64,000 nt of DNA from an uncultured Methylobacillus sp. (lineage in GTDB: Bacteria > Pseudomonadota > Gammaproteobacteria > Burkholderiales > Methylophilaceae): NCBI GenBank assembly GCA_946478865.1, contig CAMLDO010000001.1, forward strand, positions 1 to 64,000. The letters run 5' to 3'. The notes beneath the pieces are model-generated. The model had not been told where the DNA came from. It did not search any database and worked only from the letters and a program-made list of their open reading frames with translations. A program made the position numbers and the translations under genes. Shown in pieces: positions 26,710 to 37,415 of the stretch (positions within the stretch are counted from its first letter, which is position 1; every line of letters starts with the position of its first letter).

Positions 26710-27591
26710 ATGAGTATTCTGATCGATAAGAACACCAAAGTGCTGTGCCAGGGTTTTACCGGCAAGCAAGGCACTTTCCATTCCGAACAGGCGCTGGCTT
26801 ACGGCACGAAAATGGTCGGTGGCGTAACGCCGGGCAAGGGCGGGCAAACTCATCTCAATCTGCCCGTGTTCAATACGATGCGCGATGCGGTCAAGACGAC
26901 CGGCGCACAGGCCTCGGTGATCTATGTGCCGCCGGCGTTTGCTGCGGACTCCATCGTCGAAGCGGCGGATGCCGGCATCGAGCTCATTGTCTGCATCACC
27001 GAGGGCATTCCCGTACTGGACATGCTCAACGTCAAGGCCGCGCTCAAGGCGAACGGTGCCAAGATGGTCGGCCCCAACTGCCCGGGCGTGATCACGCCGG
27101 ACGAATGCAAGATCGGCATCATGCCGGGCTCCATCCACAAGCGCGGCAAGGTTGGCATCGTATCGCGCTCCGGCACGCTGACCTATGAAGCCGTACACCA
27201 AACTACGCAGCTCGGCCTCGGTCAGACTACCTGCGTCGGCATCGGTGGCGACCCGATCAAGGGCCTCAATTTTATCGAATGCCTGGAGATGTTCCAGGCC
27301 GATCCGGAAACCGAAGCCATCATCATGGTGGGCGAGATCGGCGGCGCGGATGAGGAGGCAGCGGCGGAATTCATCAAGTCCAATGTGAGCAAGCCGGTCG
27401 CTGGGTATATTGCTGGCCAGACAGCGCCGCAGGGCAAGCGCATGGGGCATGCCGGGGCGATCATTTCCGGCGGCAGCGGCCGCGCGGAAGACAAGATGAA
27501 AGCGCTGGAAAAGGCTGGCGTGGTGGTTGCAAGCTCTCCGGCCGGACTAGGCGAGGCCGTGCTCGCCGCGATCAAGGCAAAGGGTCAATAA
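26710..27591 (+). CDS. sucD: Succinyl-CoA ligase (ADP-forming) subunit alpha
   Basis: This is the CoA-binding and phosphohistidine subunit, partner of SucC. The 293-residue chain has the [15 protein letters not shown]oA-binding start, then [14 protein letters not shown] and the catalytic region [18 protein letters not shown], whose His is phosphorylated. Length is normal. An aaggaaacac ribosome site precedes ATG. Confidence 0.97.
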   Translation: MSILIDKNTKVLCQGFTGKQGTFHSEQALAYGTKMVGGVTPGKGGQTHLNLPVFNTMRDAVKTTGAQASVIYVPPAFAADSIVEAADAGIELIVCITEGIPVLDMLNVKAALKANGAKMVGPNCPGVITPDECKIGIMPGSIHKRGKVGIVSRSGTLTYEAVHQTTQLGLGQTTCVGIGGDPIKGLNFIECLEMFQADPETEAIIMVGEIGGADEEAAAEFIKSNVSKPVAGYIAGQTAPQGKRMGHAGAIISGGSGRAEDKMKALEKAGVVVASSPAGLGEAVLAAIKAKGQ

Positions 27592-27593
27592 CA

Positions 27594-28541
27594 ATGAATT
27601 CCATCCTGCGTAGCTTCCTGTTTCTCGTCGCACTGCTGCTGCCACTAGGGGCTGTCGCGGAAGAGGAGGTGCCTTACCTGCTTGCCGCTTCTGCGCGCGG
27701 CGACGTGAACATGGTGCGTGCGATCCTCGACAGCGGTGCCAATGCCAATACCAAGGACAAGGACGGTATTACCGCGCTTATGTATGCCGCACGCAAAGGT
27801 AATGCGGAAGTAGCGCAGGTGTTGCTGGAGAAGGGTGCGGACGCAAATATCAAGGATGGCGGCGGCTGGACGGCGCTCATGTACGCGGCCAAGAAGAACT
27901 TCATCGACACTGTGCGCGTCTTGCTGGAGAAGGGCGCCGATCCGTCAGTGCGCGATCAGGATGGCTGGAGCGCGCTCGGTCTCGCCACCACCTCTGGCTA
28001 CAACGAAGTGGTGGCGCTGCTGATCAAGGCCGGTGTAAACCCGAATGCGCGCAGCGACGACGGCCGTACCGTGCTCATGCACGCGGCCAAGAGCGGTCAA
28101 GTCCCCAGCATCCAGACGCTGATCGACAGCGGAGCGGATGTCTCCGCACGTGATCGCAACAAGCTGACCGCGCTCATGTATGCTGCTCGCGAAGGCCACC
28201 TCGATGCGGTGAAAACGCTGCTGGATGCAGGTGCCAAGGTAAACGACAAGGATGGCACGGACTGGACGGCACTGACGTGGGCGGTCAAGAAGGATCATCC
28301 CGAAATGGCCGAGCTCCTTATCGACAAGGGCGCGGATATCAACATCAAGGACAACAACGAAGAATCCCTGCTGCATCTTGCAGTCGAAAACGGTTCCAAG
28401 GACATGGTCGCCCTGCTGCTTTCCAAACGCATCAACGTGAAGGCGAAGGACGGCTACGGTTTGACTGCGCTGGTTTACGCGATGAAAAATGGCGAGAAGG
28501 ACATCGTGAAGATGATCAAGGACGCCGGCGGCAGCTACTAA
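27594..28541 (+). CDS. Periplasmic ankyrin-repeat protein
   Basis: The 315-residue protein has a signal peptide (about residues 1-22, ending LPLGAVA) and then about eight ankyrin repeats across residues 30-310. Examples are GITALMYAARKGNAEVAQVL and KLTALMYAAREGHLDAVKTL. The repeats are regular 33-residue units with the TALMYAA core, a protein-binding surface with no enzymatic motif. It starts 2 bases after sucD and may be co-transcribed. Such secreted ankyrin proteins are common in proteobacteria, but partners are unknown. Confidence 0.8.
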   Translation: MNSILRSFLFLVALLLPLGAVAEEEVPYLLAASARGDVNMVRAILDSGANANTKDKDGITALMYAARKGNAEVAQVLLEKGADANIKDGGGWTALMYAAKKNFIDTVRVLLEKGADPSVRDQDGWSALGLATTSGYNEVVALLIKAGVNPNARSDDGRTVLMHAAKSGQVPSIQTLIDSGADVSARDRNKLTALMYAAREGHLDAVKTLLDAGAKVNDKDGTDWTALTWAVKKDHPEMAELLIDKGADINIKDNNEESLLHLAVENGSKDMVALLLSKRINVKAKDGYGLTALVYAMKNGEKDIVKMIKDAGGSY

Positions 28542-28597
28542 AACATCTGCAAGCTCGACACGCTCGTCAACCTCGCGCCAGCCACGTCAGGAACCTT

Positions 28598-30554
<1,957 letters not shown>

Positions 30555-30569
30555 CCGTTTGCGATTTCG

Positions 30570-30605
30570 ACGGCGGCCTGGCTTTCAGCCACGGCCGCCG
30601 TTTTC
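30570..30605 (+). terminator. Rho-independent terminator after glnB
   Basis: ACGGCGGCC plus TGGCT pairs with AGCCA plus GGCCGCCGT around a three-base TTC loop, with one unpaired C. TTTTCATTT follows. It is a long, GC-rich stem, 15 bases after the glnB stop, and probably ends the sucCD-nadE-glnB transcript. Confidence 0.88.
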
Positions 30606-30626
30606 ATTTCGGGAGAGAGTACTCCG

Positions 30627-30986
30627 ATGAGCCTCGTTGCCTTGCCTGCCTGGGCACAAGCGGCCGGCCTGCTGGTGCTGTCCAACGTCTTCATGACGTT
30701 CGCCTGGTATGCCCATCTCAAGAACCTTAGCGACAAGCCATGGTGGATCGCGGCGCTGCTCAGCTGGGGCATCGCGTTGTTCGAGTACCTGCTGCAGGTG
30801 CCGGGCAATCGCATCGGTTTCACCGCGCTGTCGCTCGCGCAGCTCAAGATCATGCAGGAAGTGATTACGCTGGCCGTGTTCATCCCGTTCGCGGTGTTCT
30901 ATATGCATGAACCGGTGAAGCTGGATTACCTGTGGGCAGGCCTGTGCCTCATGGGGGCAGTGTATTTCATGTTCCGGGCAGGGTAG
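30627..30986 (+). CDS. DUF486 family membrane protein
   Basis: The 119-residue protein is almost entirely hydrophobic, with four predicted membrane helices. The family features FMTFAWYAHLKNLSDKPWW, the VPGNRIG motif and LKIMQEVITLAVFIPFAVFY are all present, placing it in DUF486, a small family distantly resembling drug/metabolite transporters. Function is unknown. It starts after a gggagagag ribosome site behind the glnB terminator and converges with feoB. Confidence 0.85.
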   Translation: MSLVALPAWAQAAGLLVLSNVFMTFAWYAHLKNLSDKPWWIAALLSWGIALFEYLLQVPGNRIGFTALSLAQLKIMQEVITLAVFIPFAVFYMHEPVKLDYLWAGLCLMGAVYFMFRAG

Positions 30987-30997
30987 CCCGCCCGGAA
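30972..30997. repeat. Inverted repeat spanning the DUF486 stop codon
   Basis: TTCCGGG (30972-30978) and CCCGGAA (30991-30997) flank an inner GGG/CCC pair around the stop codon. It lies at the convergent junction with feoB. There is no T-run on either side, so termination activity is doubtful. Confidence 0.4.
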
Positions 30998-31017
30998 TTA
31001 CAGGAAGTCGCGTGTGG

Positions 31018-32808
31018 CTAGAATCCGAGCGCGCGGGCGCCCTGATAGAACGCGAAGCTGACAATCCACGCCAGCAGCAGCGACCAACCGATGGACAGCC
31101 ACATGAAGGCGCTGCTGCGCGATTCGCTCTTGAGCGTTGCAATGGTGGACAGGCAAGGGGTATAGATCAGCGTGAACAGCATGAAGCTGACGCCCTGGAC
31201 CCAATCCAGACGCTGCGCCATGAGCTGCATCAATTCGTCACCCTGCAGGCCGTAGATCACGGCCAGCGATCCCACGACGATTTCCTTGGCCACGAAACCG
31301 AAAATCAGCGCGATGGCGAGTTGCGCATCGATGCCGATAGGCGTCAGCACGGGCGACAGGAACTGGCCGATCATGCCCGCATAAGTATCGAGGCTTGCAG
31401 GGTGCGTGCCGGCGGGATAGTTGGTCAGCGCCCAGACCAGCACGACGCCGGCGATGATGAATTTGGAAGCGCGGTTGAGGAAATGCCCGACCTCTTGCCA
31501 GCCGCGCAGTACGATTTGGCGCGGAGTGGGGAAGCGATAGGGTGGCAGTTCGAGGATGAAGGGCTCGTTGCTCTTGAAATGATTCTTGAACAGCAGGGCG
31601 CTGATGAAAGTGATCGTGAAGCTCATCAGGTACATGCCGAACAGTACCAGCGGCGCCTGCTGCGGAGAAAACAGTACCGCCGTCATGAAGACGAACACCT
31701 GCAGCCGTGCCGAGCATAGCGAGAAGGGGATGACCAGCATGGTCAGCAAGCGCGAGGCGCGGTTGCGCATGACGCGCGTGCCCATCAGGGCCGGCACGTT
31801 GCAGCCGAACCCCATGAGCAGCATGACGAAGCCGCGACCGTCCAGGCCCAGCCGGGCCATGAGCGCATCCATGAGGAAGGCCGCGCGCGACAGGTAGCCG
31901 CTGTCCTCGACCAGTGTCATCACCAGAAAGAACAATATGATGATGGGCACGAAGGCTGCGACCGTGCCGAGGCCGTTGTAGATCCCATCCAGCAGCAACC
32001 CATGCAGCCATGCCGGCCAGGAAGCCATGAGCGGTTCGAGAAGATCGCTGCGGCCATGATCGAGGACCCAGGCGACCGCATCCTGCAATGGTGCGCCGAC
32101 AGTGAAAATGAACTGGAACAGCAGGAATAGCGCGGCGAAAAAGATCGGCAGGCCGAGCCAGGGATGCAACAGTACCTTGTCCAGCCGCGAGGTGAGGGCG
32201 TCGGTGAGTTGTACCGGCATCTGCACCGCGGCCTTGACGATGCTTTCCATCTCCTGCTCGATCCGGTCGTCAGTACCTAGTTGAGCGCGGACTTCTTCCG
32301 GAACGGGATGACGTCCGGTTGCATTCATCGTTTGGGCCGCGAGTTGCAGGCCATGCTGGAACCCTTCGCCGTACTTGGCACTCAGCGTCGCAACCGGCAT
32401 GCCGAGTCTGTCGGACATCGCTTCGGTGCTTACGGTGATACCGTTGCGTCTCGCTTCGTCCGCCATGTTGAGCATCAGCACCGTAGGCAATCCCAGATCA
32501 CGTACTTGCAGTGCAAGCGAGAGCTGGCGATCGATCTGCGAAGTGTTGAGCACGAGGATCACCAGGTCGATCTCGTTGTTTTCGAGAAAATGGCGCACGA
32601 CTTGCTCGTCGTCGGAGAAACCATGCAGATCGTAAATGCCTGGCAGATCGATCAGCTCGGCGATATGACCGCCGAGCAGAATCTTCGCACTCATGAGATC
32701 CACGGTAATGCCAGGCCAGTTGCCTACCCGGGCGGATGCGCCGCTGATTCGGTTGAACAGGGTGGATTTGCCCGTGTTGGGCATGCCCAGAAGCGCGATT
32801 CTTTTCAT
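31018..32808 (-). CDS. feoB: Ferrous iron transporter FeoB, short form
   Basis: FeoB is the G-protein-linked inner-membrane Fe(II) transporter. The N-terminal GTPase domain has G1 GMPNTGKS (residues 8-15) in place of the usual GNPNSGKT, and G3 DLPGIYDL. The membrane part contains the GFGCNVPALMGTRVM motif, whose Cys is conserved in Fe(II) transport, and a later KEIVVGSLAVIYGL. At 596 residues it is about 150 shorter than classical FeoB, as in several betaproteobacteria. The feoA gene lies 33 bases upstream on the same strand. Confidence 0.93.
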   Translation of the reverse strand: MKRIALLGMPNTGKSTLFNRISGASARVGNWPGITVDLMSAKILLGGHIAELIDLPGIYDLHGFSDDEQVVRHFLENNEIDLVILVLNTSQIDRQLSLALQVRDLGLPTVLMLNMADEARRNGITVSTEAMSDRLGMPVATLSAKYGEGFQHGLQLAAQTMNATGRHPVPEEVRAQLGTDDRIEQEMESIVKAAVQMPVQLTDALTSRLDKVLLHPWLGLPIFFAALFLLFQFIFTVGAPLQDAVAWVLDHGRSDLLEPLMASWPAWLHGLLLDGIYNGLGTVAAFVPIIILFFLVMTLVEDSGYLSRAAFLMDALMARLGLDGRGFVMLLMGFGCNVPALMGTRVMRNRASRLLTMLVIPFSLCSARLQVFVFMTAVLFSPQQAPLVLFGMYLMSFTITFISALLFKNHFKSNEPFILELPPYRFPTPRQIVLRGWQEVGHFLNRASKFIIAGVVLVWALTNYPAGTHPASLDTYAGMIGQFLSPVLTPIGIDAQLAIALIFGFVAKEIVVGSLAVIYGLQGDELMQLMAQRLDWVQGVSFMLFTLIYTPCLSTIATLKSESRSSAFMWLSIGWSLLLAWIVSFAFYQGARALGF

Positions 32809-32841
32809 GGATGGATGCTTGCGAAGAGGCTGGGCGCCGGA

Positions 32842-33087
32842 TCAGGCGGCCAGAGAGGCTTGGGAAATCTGGATACGATGGGCTTCGCTGGCACGCAGGA
32901 TTACATCGGTTGTGCCGATACGTACATGCAGCGGACCCTGGAAGCGGGCGCGGCGAACCAGCTCAATGCGCTTGCCGACGCGGAAACCCAGTGCGTTGAG
33001 CCGCTGATGCAGGCCTTCCTCGGCGCTGATCGCACGTATCGTGGCGCTCTCTCCGGGTTTTAGGCTGTCCAGGCTTTGGGTCAACAT
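32842..33087 (-). CDS. feoA: Ferrous iron transport accessory protein FeoA
   Basis: FeoA is a small SH3-like cytoplasmic protein needed for FeoB function. I start it at the ATG at 33087, giving 81 residues with SLKPGESATIRAI and LGFRVGKRIELVRRARFQGP. A longer frame to 33159 would place the palindromic regulatory site inside the coding region and adds an untypical hydrophobic stretch. It is followed by feoB with 33 bases between them. Confidence 0.9.
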   Translation of the reverse strand: MLTQSLDSLKPGESATIRAISAEEGLHQRLNALGFRVGKRIELVRRARFQGPLHVRIGTTDVILRASEAHRIQISQASLAA

Positions 33088-33102
33088 GGCTATCGCAAGG
33101 TA

Positions 33103-33121
33103 AATAAGAATAGTTCTTATT
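33103..33121 (-). promoter_or_regulatory. Fur-box-like palindrome upstream of feoAB
   Basis: AATAAGAATAGTTCTTATT is a perfect 8-3-8 palindrome located 15 bases upstream of the feoA ATG. It matches the classical 19-base Fur consensus at 13 of 19 positions. Fur repression of feoAB under iron-replete conditions is well established in other proteobacteria, so this is the likely operator. Confidence 0.72.
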
Positions 33122-33160
33122 ATTGCATAACCATGCGGCGGCGCAAGGATTTTGCGCAAA

Positions 33161-33186
33161 TAAAAACGGCGCCACGAGGGCGCCGT
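33161..33186 (-). terminator. Rho-independent terminator of ppiC-like gene
   Basis: On the minus strand ACGGCGCC pairs perfectly with GGCGCCGT around a five-base loop and is followed by TTTTTATT. It lies 22 bases after the parvulin stop codon, so it ends the yciB-yciI-bolA-ppiC transcript before the feo region. Confidence 0.9.
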
Positions 33187-33208
33187 CTATCCATGCCGAG
33201 AAACGCTG

Positions 33209-33997
33209 TTACTCGACGATCTTGGCCTTGGCGCGCAGATCGGCGAGATGCTTTTCCAGCGCGGTTTGCTGAATCTGCTTCTTGAGGCTGTCCTTGACCT
33301 TGTCGTAGGCCGGCGGCTGGGCGGCACGGGTGTCTTCCAGCTTGATCACGTGCCAGCCGAACTGGGTCTGCACCGGGGTTTGCGTGACCTGGCCCTTTTG
33401 CAGCTTGGACACGGCATCGCTGAACGGCTTCACCATCGCGGCAGGCGGGAACCAGCCGAGATCGCCGCCCTTGTCCTTGGAGCCCGGATCCTTGGATTTT
33501 TCCTTGGCCAGCTTCGCGAAATCGCCGCCCTTGCCGAGCTGGGCGATGATGTCCTTGGCTTCGGCTTCGGTGGAAACCAGAATGTGGCGTGCGCTGTATT
33601 CCTTGTCGCCGATCTGTTGCTTGAACTTGTCGTATTCGGCCTTGAGCTCGGTTTCGCTCACGGTGTTCTTCTTGAGGAAGTTTTCGATGTAGGTGTTGAC
33701 CAGCAGTTCGCGGCGCAGCAGCTCTTCCTTGGCGGCATAATCGGGCTGCTTGTCCAGGCCCTGCTTTTGCGCTTCCTGCAGTACCAGCTCGCTGCTGATC
33801 AGCTTGTTTTCAATGATCTTGCGCACGTTGTCGTCGACCTTCTGGCCACGTGCGGTTGCATCCTTGACGATGTAATCCATGAGGGACTGCTTGATGGGCT
33901 TGCCATTCACGGTCGCCACGTTCGTACCGGCGGCCAGGGCAACGGGAGCCAGCGCGCCAAAAACGGCAGCCAGCACGAATTTCTGAATCAGGTTCAT
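33209..33997 (-). CDS. Secreted parvulin-type peptidyl-prolyl isomerase
   Basis: The enzyme isomerises Xaa-Pro bonds and assists folding of periplasmic and outer-membrane proteins. The 262-residue precursor starts MNLIQKFVLAAVFGALAPVA with a signal peptide (about 22 residues). It has a SurA-like N-terminal helical region (to about 130) and a PpiC domain (about 130-225) with ARHILVSTEAEAKDI, GGDLGWF and QFGWHVIKLED. The ATG at 33997 follows an acaaggaat-type ribosome site; the 50-residue upstream extension lacks a signal and is rejected. It follows bolA on the minus strand. Confidence 0.92.
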   Translation of the reverse strand: MNLIQKFVLAAVFGALAPVALAAGTNVATVNGKPIKQSLMDYIVKDATARGQKVDDNVRKIIENKLISSELVLQEAQKQGLDKQPDYAAKEELLRRELLVNTYIENFLKKNTVSETELKAEYDKFKQQIGDKEYSARHILVSTEAEAKDIIAQLGKGGDFAKLAKEKSKDPGSKDKGGDLGWFPPAAMVKPFSDAVSKLQKGQVTQTPVQTQFGWHVIKLEDTRAAQPPAYDKVKDSLKKQIQQTALEKHLADLRAKAKIVE

Positions 33998-34032
33998 CGG
34001 GATTCCTTGTAGTGGTAATGGGGTGGAATGAT

Positions 34033-34296
34033 TTAGCGGTCTTCCGGCGCGTGGGCCGTAATGCTCAAGGCGTGGATGCGCGATGGGATAAGGTCTTGAA
34101 GCGCCTGATAAATAATGCGATGACGCATTATGGGTGATTTGCCGCAAAATTGCGAGCTCACCATGGTGATCGTGAAATGGCCGCCGCCGCGGTTGCCGGC
34201 GTGTCCCGCATGCTTCGCGCTGTCGTCCACGATTTCCAGCAGCTGGGGTTCGAGCGAGGCGAGCCGCTCGCGGATTTCGGTGTCGAGATCGGTCAC
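34033..34296 (-). CDS. bolA: BolA family protein
   Basis: BolA proteins pair with monothiol glutaredoxins in Fe-S handling and can act as transcription regulators. The 87-residue protein has the family features GGGHFTITMVS and MRHRIIYQALQDLIPSRIHA, with the conserved His near the end of the class II KH-like fold in ALSITAHAPED. It lies 2 bases downstream of yciI in the betaproteobacterial order yciB-yciI-bolA-ppiC. Confidence 0.9.
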   Translation of the reverse strand: MTDLDTEIRERLASLEPQLLEIVDDSAKHAGHAGNRGGGHFTITMVSSQFCGKSPIMRHRIIYQALQDLIPSRIHALSITAHAPEDR

Positions 34297-34298
34297 GT

Positions 34299-34601
34299 TC
34301 AGGCGGGCAGAGTTTTGCGGAAGGGGCGTACGGTAATGCTGGCGAAAACGCCGCCCGTTACATAGGAATCCGCCTTTGCCCAGGCCTCCGCTTCGGCCAG
34401 TGAGGGAAATTCGGCAATGATCAGGCTGCCGGAGTAACCCGCCGGGCCGGGGTCCACGCTGTCGATCGCGGGGAAAGGACCGGCCAGTAGCAGGCGGCCT
34501 TCATCCTGAAGCTGTTTCAGGCGCGCGATATGCGCCGGACGATTGGCGGCGCGCTTCTCAAGGCTGTCAGGGGTGTCCGCGCCTGTGATGGCGTAAAGCA
34601 T
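34299..34601 (-). CDS. yciI: YciI family protein
   Basis: The 100-residue protein has the ferredoxin-like YCII/DGPF fold: [39 protein letters not shown] and [16 protein letters not shown]. The conserved His in RPAHIARL and Asp in KADSY are the presumed active-site pair; no physiological substrate is established. The start is set by the ATG overlapping the yciB stop (TAATG). A longer upstream frame would lie within yciB. Confidence 0.9.
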   Translation of the reverse strand: MLYAITGADTPDSLEKRAANRPAHIARLKQLQDEGRLLLAGPFPAIDSVDPGPAGYSGSLIIAEFPSLAEAEAWAKADSYVTGGVFASITVRPFRKTLPA

Positions 34602-35134
34602 TATTCCGGTTCCTTCATGTATTTGCCGAGGTACAGGCTTTGCAGCACCACGAACACGATCATCAAGCCCATGGTGCCGAACAGCTTGAAGTCGACCCAG
34701 GTTTCGGTGGCGAAATGGTAGGCCACATAGAGATTCAGCACGCCCATGGCGGCAAAGAAGCCGGCCCAGGCATGATTGAGTCTGCGCCAGATCGGATCGG
34801 GCAGCGTGATCTGTTGTTGCATGACCGTGCGGATAAGGTTTTTGTTCCAGAAAAGTTCGGCCGTGAACAGCACGACGGCGAAGAGCCAGTAAAGCACGGT
34901 CGGTTTCCACTTGATGAAGGTTTCGTCGTGCAGCAGCAGTGTCGCGCCGCCGAATACGACGATGATGGCGCCGCTGGCGATCAGCATGCCATCTACCTTG
35001 CCGTGCTTGAATTTAACCCAGCCAATCTGCGCGAGCGTGGCGACGATGGCTGCGGCGGTGGCCGCATAAATTCCCAGCGTCTTGAAGACAATAAAGAACA
35101 GGATGACGGGGAAAAGATCGAACAGGAATTTCAC
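34601..35134 (-). CDS. yciB: Inner-membrane septation protein YciB/IspA
   Basis: YciB is a membrane protein linked to cell-envelope synthesis and septation. The 177-residue protein has about five membrane helices. Family features include [38 protein letters not shown] and [20 protein letters not shown], ending in [11 protein letters not shown]. It is the first gene of its operon and shares a base with yciI. Confidence 0.95.
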   Translation of the reverse strand: MKFLFDLFPVILFFIVFKTLGIYAATAAAIVATLAQIGWVKFKHGKVDGMLIASGAIIVVFGGATLLLHDETFIKWKPTVLYWLFAVVLFTAELFWNKNLIRTVMQQQITLPDPIWRRLNHAWAGFFAAMGVLNLYVAYHFATETWVDFKLFGTMGLMIVFVVLQSLYLGKYMKEPE

Positions 35135-35170
35135 GGGAAGGAGGCCAAGGTATCGGTCAGGCGGCTATTT

Positions 35171-35179
35171 TGCTATGAT
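35171..35179 (+). promoter_or_regulatory. Extended -10 promoter candidate for the PHP-trpS gene run
   Basis: TGCTATGAT is a good extended -10 element, 40 bases before the ATG at 35219, in the divergent gap to yciB. No clear -35 was found. Confidence 0.45.
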
Positions 35180-35218
35180 TCCGCTTGGCTCACAAGAGCG
35201 ACTCCGCCTACGTATTCC

Positions 35219-36070
35219 ATGCCTTCTCCCATCGATCTTCACTGCCATTCCATCGTTTCCGACGGTACGCTGTCGCCGGCCCAACTGGTCGAGCATGCGG
35301 CTGCCCAAGGTGTGCGCGTGATGGCTCTGACCGACCATGACGATCTCGGCGGTCTGGCTGAAGCGGAAGAGGCCGCGCGCGAACGGAATGTCGCGTTCAT
35401 CAACGGCGTGGAAATCTCGGTTACCTGGCATAAGCGTACGATCCATATCGTCGGCCTCAAGGTATCGCCGACGCATATGCCGCTGGTCGAGGGATTGCAG
35501 GCAATACGCACTGGCCGCCATGTGCGTGCCGAAGGCATGGCGGCAGGCTTGGATGCCATTGGTATTACCGGCAGCCTCGAAGGCGCTTATCGCCACGCCA
35601 AGCGCGGCATCATCAGCCGCTCGCATTTCGCGCGATTTCTCGTCGAAAGCGGCCATGCAAAGGATGTCGCGGCCGTATTCAAGAAATACCTCGTCAAAGG
35701 CAAGCCCGGCTATTACGAGCACCGCTGGGCCGATCTCGACGAAGCGGTCAGCTGGATTACCGGCAGCGGTGGCGTGGCTGTACTGGCGCATCCGGGCCGG
35801 TACGATCTCGGTCGCACCAACATGGCGACCTTGCTGGCAGAGTTCCGTGAAGTGGGCGGTACTGCCATCGAAGTCGTGACCGGCAGCCATACCCCGGAGC
35901 AGTACAGCCATTTTGCGCGGCTCGCGCATCAGTTCGGCTTCAAGGCTTCGCTTGGTTCCGATTATCATGGCCCGGGCCATGCCTACATGGACATGGGGCG
36001 GCTGCCCGACTTGCCATCCAATTGCGTGCCGGTCTGGCAGGGCTGGCCCGAAACCGAGGCGCTTCATTGA
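35219..36070 (+). CDS. PHP-domain phosphoesterase (YciV/RNase AM-like)
   Basis: The 283-residue protein begins MPSPIDLHCHSIVSDGTLSP, with the HxH metal site of PHP enzymes. It continues with ALTDHDDLGGL, NGVEIS and VAVLAHPGRYD, and ends with SDYHGPGH, all metal-ligand motifs. E. coli YciV of this family acts as a 5'-3' exoribonuclease/3',5'-nucleotide phosphatase. The ATG at 35219 is chosen because the upstream open frame runs antisense to yciB. It leads a run with yciO, an M50 protease and trpS, as in many betaproteobacteria. Confidence 0.88.
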   Translation: MPSPIDLHCHSIVSDGTLSPAQLVEHAAAQGVRVMALTDHDDLGGLAEAEEAARERNVAFINGVEISVTWHKRTIHIVGLKVSPTHMPLVEGLQAIRTGRHVRAEGMAAGLDAIGITGSLEGAYRHAKRGIISRSHFARFLVESGHAKDVAAVFKKYLVKGKPGYYEHRWADLDEAVSWITGSGGVAVLAHPGRYDLGRTNMATLLAEFREVGGTAIEVVTGSHTPEQYSHFARLAHQFGFKASLGSDYHGPGHAYMDMGRLPDLPSNCVPVWQGWPETEALH

Positions 36071-36123
36071 GCGGAAGCTGGCAGACTCTTGTCCTGTGTC
36101 CTCCCGTGGTTTAAGAATTTTTC

Positions 36124-36750
36124 ATGGCCCAATACTTCAATATCCATCCCGAAGACCCCCAGCCGCGCCTGATTCGTCAGGCGGTGGAAATATTTCGCAA
36201 CGGCGGCGTGGTGGCGTACCCCACCGATTCCAGCTATGCATTGGGCTGCATGCTTGGCAACAAGGATGCACAGGAGCGCATTCGCGCGATTCGCGGTGTG
36301 GACGAGAATCACCATTTCACGCTGGTTTGCCGTAATCTTGCGGAAATCGCGGTGTATGCGCGCGTGGACAACAGCCAGTTCCGCCTGCTCAAGGCCAACA
36401 CGCCGGGAAGCTATACCTTCATCCTGCAGGCGAGCCGCGAAGTGCCGCGTCGTTTGCAGCATCCCAAGCGCAGCACGATAGGTTTGCGCGTGCCGGATCA
36501 CGCGGTGACGCTTGCCTTGCTGGAAGAGCTGAACGAGCCGTTGCTGAGCATGACATTGATGTTGCCGGGCGACGATGCCCCACTCAGCGAGGCCTGGGAT
36601 ATCCGTGACCGGCTGGAGCGGCAGGTGGACTTGGTAATCGACGCCGGCGCCTGCGACGTGCAGCCGACGACGGTGATCGACCTGACCGGTGAAGCGCCGG
36701 AACTGGTACGCCTGGGCAAGGGCGATCCTGCCCGTTTTGGATTGGAGTGA
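36124..36750 (+). CDS. yciO: YciO/TsaC-family (threonylcarbamoyl-AMP synthase-like) protein
   Basis: The 208-residue protein has the YrdC/Sua5 fold: GGVVAYPTDSSYALGCMLGN (about residues 29-48), NHHFTLVCRNL in the place of KRPxxKP, PGSYTFILQASREVPRRL and STIGLRVPDH. YciO is a paralogue of TsaC; the real t6A enzyme is usually TsaC/Sua5 elsewhere in the genome, so the threonylcarbamoyl-AMP activity is uncertain. It follows the PHP gene by 53 bases. Confidence 0.86.
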   Translation: MAQYFNIHPEDPQPRLIRQAVEIFRNGGVVAYPTDSSYALGCMLGNKDAQERIRAIRGVDENHHFTLVCRNLAEIAVYARVDNSQFRLLKANTPGSYTFILQASREVPRRLQHPKRSTIGLRVPDHAVTLALLEELNEPLLSMTLMLPGDDAPLSEAWDIRDRLERQVDLVIDAGACDVQPTTVIDLTGEAPELVRLGKGDPARFGLE

Positions 36751-36751
36751 T

Positions 36752-37390
36752 ATGGAACTCAGCCTCATACAGAAGATTTCGATTTACGCCTTGCCGGTGA
36801 TTTTCGCGATCACCGTGCACGAAGCCGCGCACGGTTACGCAGCACGCCATTTCGGCGATATGACCGCGGCCGCTGCAGGCCGCATCACGCTCAATCCCCT
36901 GAAACACATCGACCCCATCGGGACCATCCTCGTGCCGCTGCTGACCATGCTGGTCGGTGGCATCCTGTTCGGCTGGGCCAAGCCGGTGCCGGTCGATTTC
37001 AGCCGCCTGCGCCATCCCAAGAAGGACATGCTGTGGGTGGCGGCCGCCGGCCCGGGCTCCAATCTGGTGATGGCAATCTTCTGGGCCGTCGTGTACAAGC
37101 TTGCCCCCACCATGCCCGAAGCGTTCATGCTGCCGATGTCGCTGATGGCGCAGGCCGGCATCCTCATCAATGTGGTGCTCATGGTGCTCAACCTGCTGCC
37201 GCTGCCGCCGCTCGATGGTGGTCGGATTGCCGTCAGCCTGTTGCCGCATCCTTATGCCTGGCAATTCGCCAAGCTGGAGCGTTTCGGATTTCTCATACTG
37301 ATAGTGCTGTTATTTACCGGTATCCTCGGTAAAATCCTGTGGCCATTCGTAAATGCCTCCATGTCGGCGATTTCGTGGCTTTTTTCCTGA
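36752..37390 (+). CDS. M50-family site-2-type membrane protease
   Basis: The 212-residue protein has several membrane helices and the zinc motif HEAAH (ITVHEAAHGYAARHFGD, about residues 21-37), with the third ligand in the second motif NLLPLPPLDGGRI. Both are diagnostic of the S2P/M50B family without a PDZ domain. I chose the ATG at 36752, 1 base after the yciO stop; an upstream in-frame start lies inside yciO. Substrates are not known. Confidence 0.88.
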   Translation: MELSLIQKISIYALPVIFAITVHEAAHGYAARHFGDMTAAAAGRITLNPLKHIDPIGTILVPLLTMLVGGILFGWAKPVPVDFSRLRHPKKDMLWVAAAGPGSNLVMAIFWAVVYKLAPTMPEAFMLPMSLMAQAGILINVVLMVLNLLPLPPLDGGRIAVSLLPHPYAWQFAKLERFGFLILIVLLFTGILGKILWPFVNASMSAISWLFS

Positions 37391-37415
37391 AAACTAGAGA
37401 GCAAAACTTAACATC

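Noticed and set aside
28277..28597. In-frame upstream extension of nadE through the ankyrin gene
   Set aside because: It overlaps a convincing ankyrin-repeat gene in another frame, and NadE normally starts at MKLAIAQIN.
33088..33159. Longer feoA start
   Set aside because: It would put the Fur-like palindrome inside the coding sequence and adds a hydrophobic stretch not seen in FeoA.
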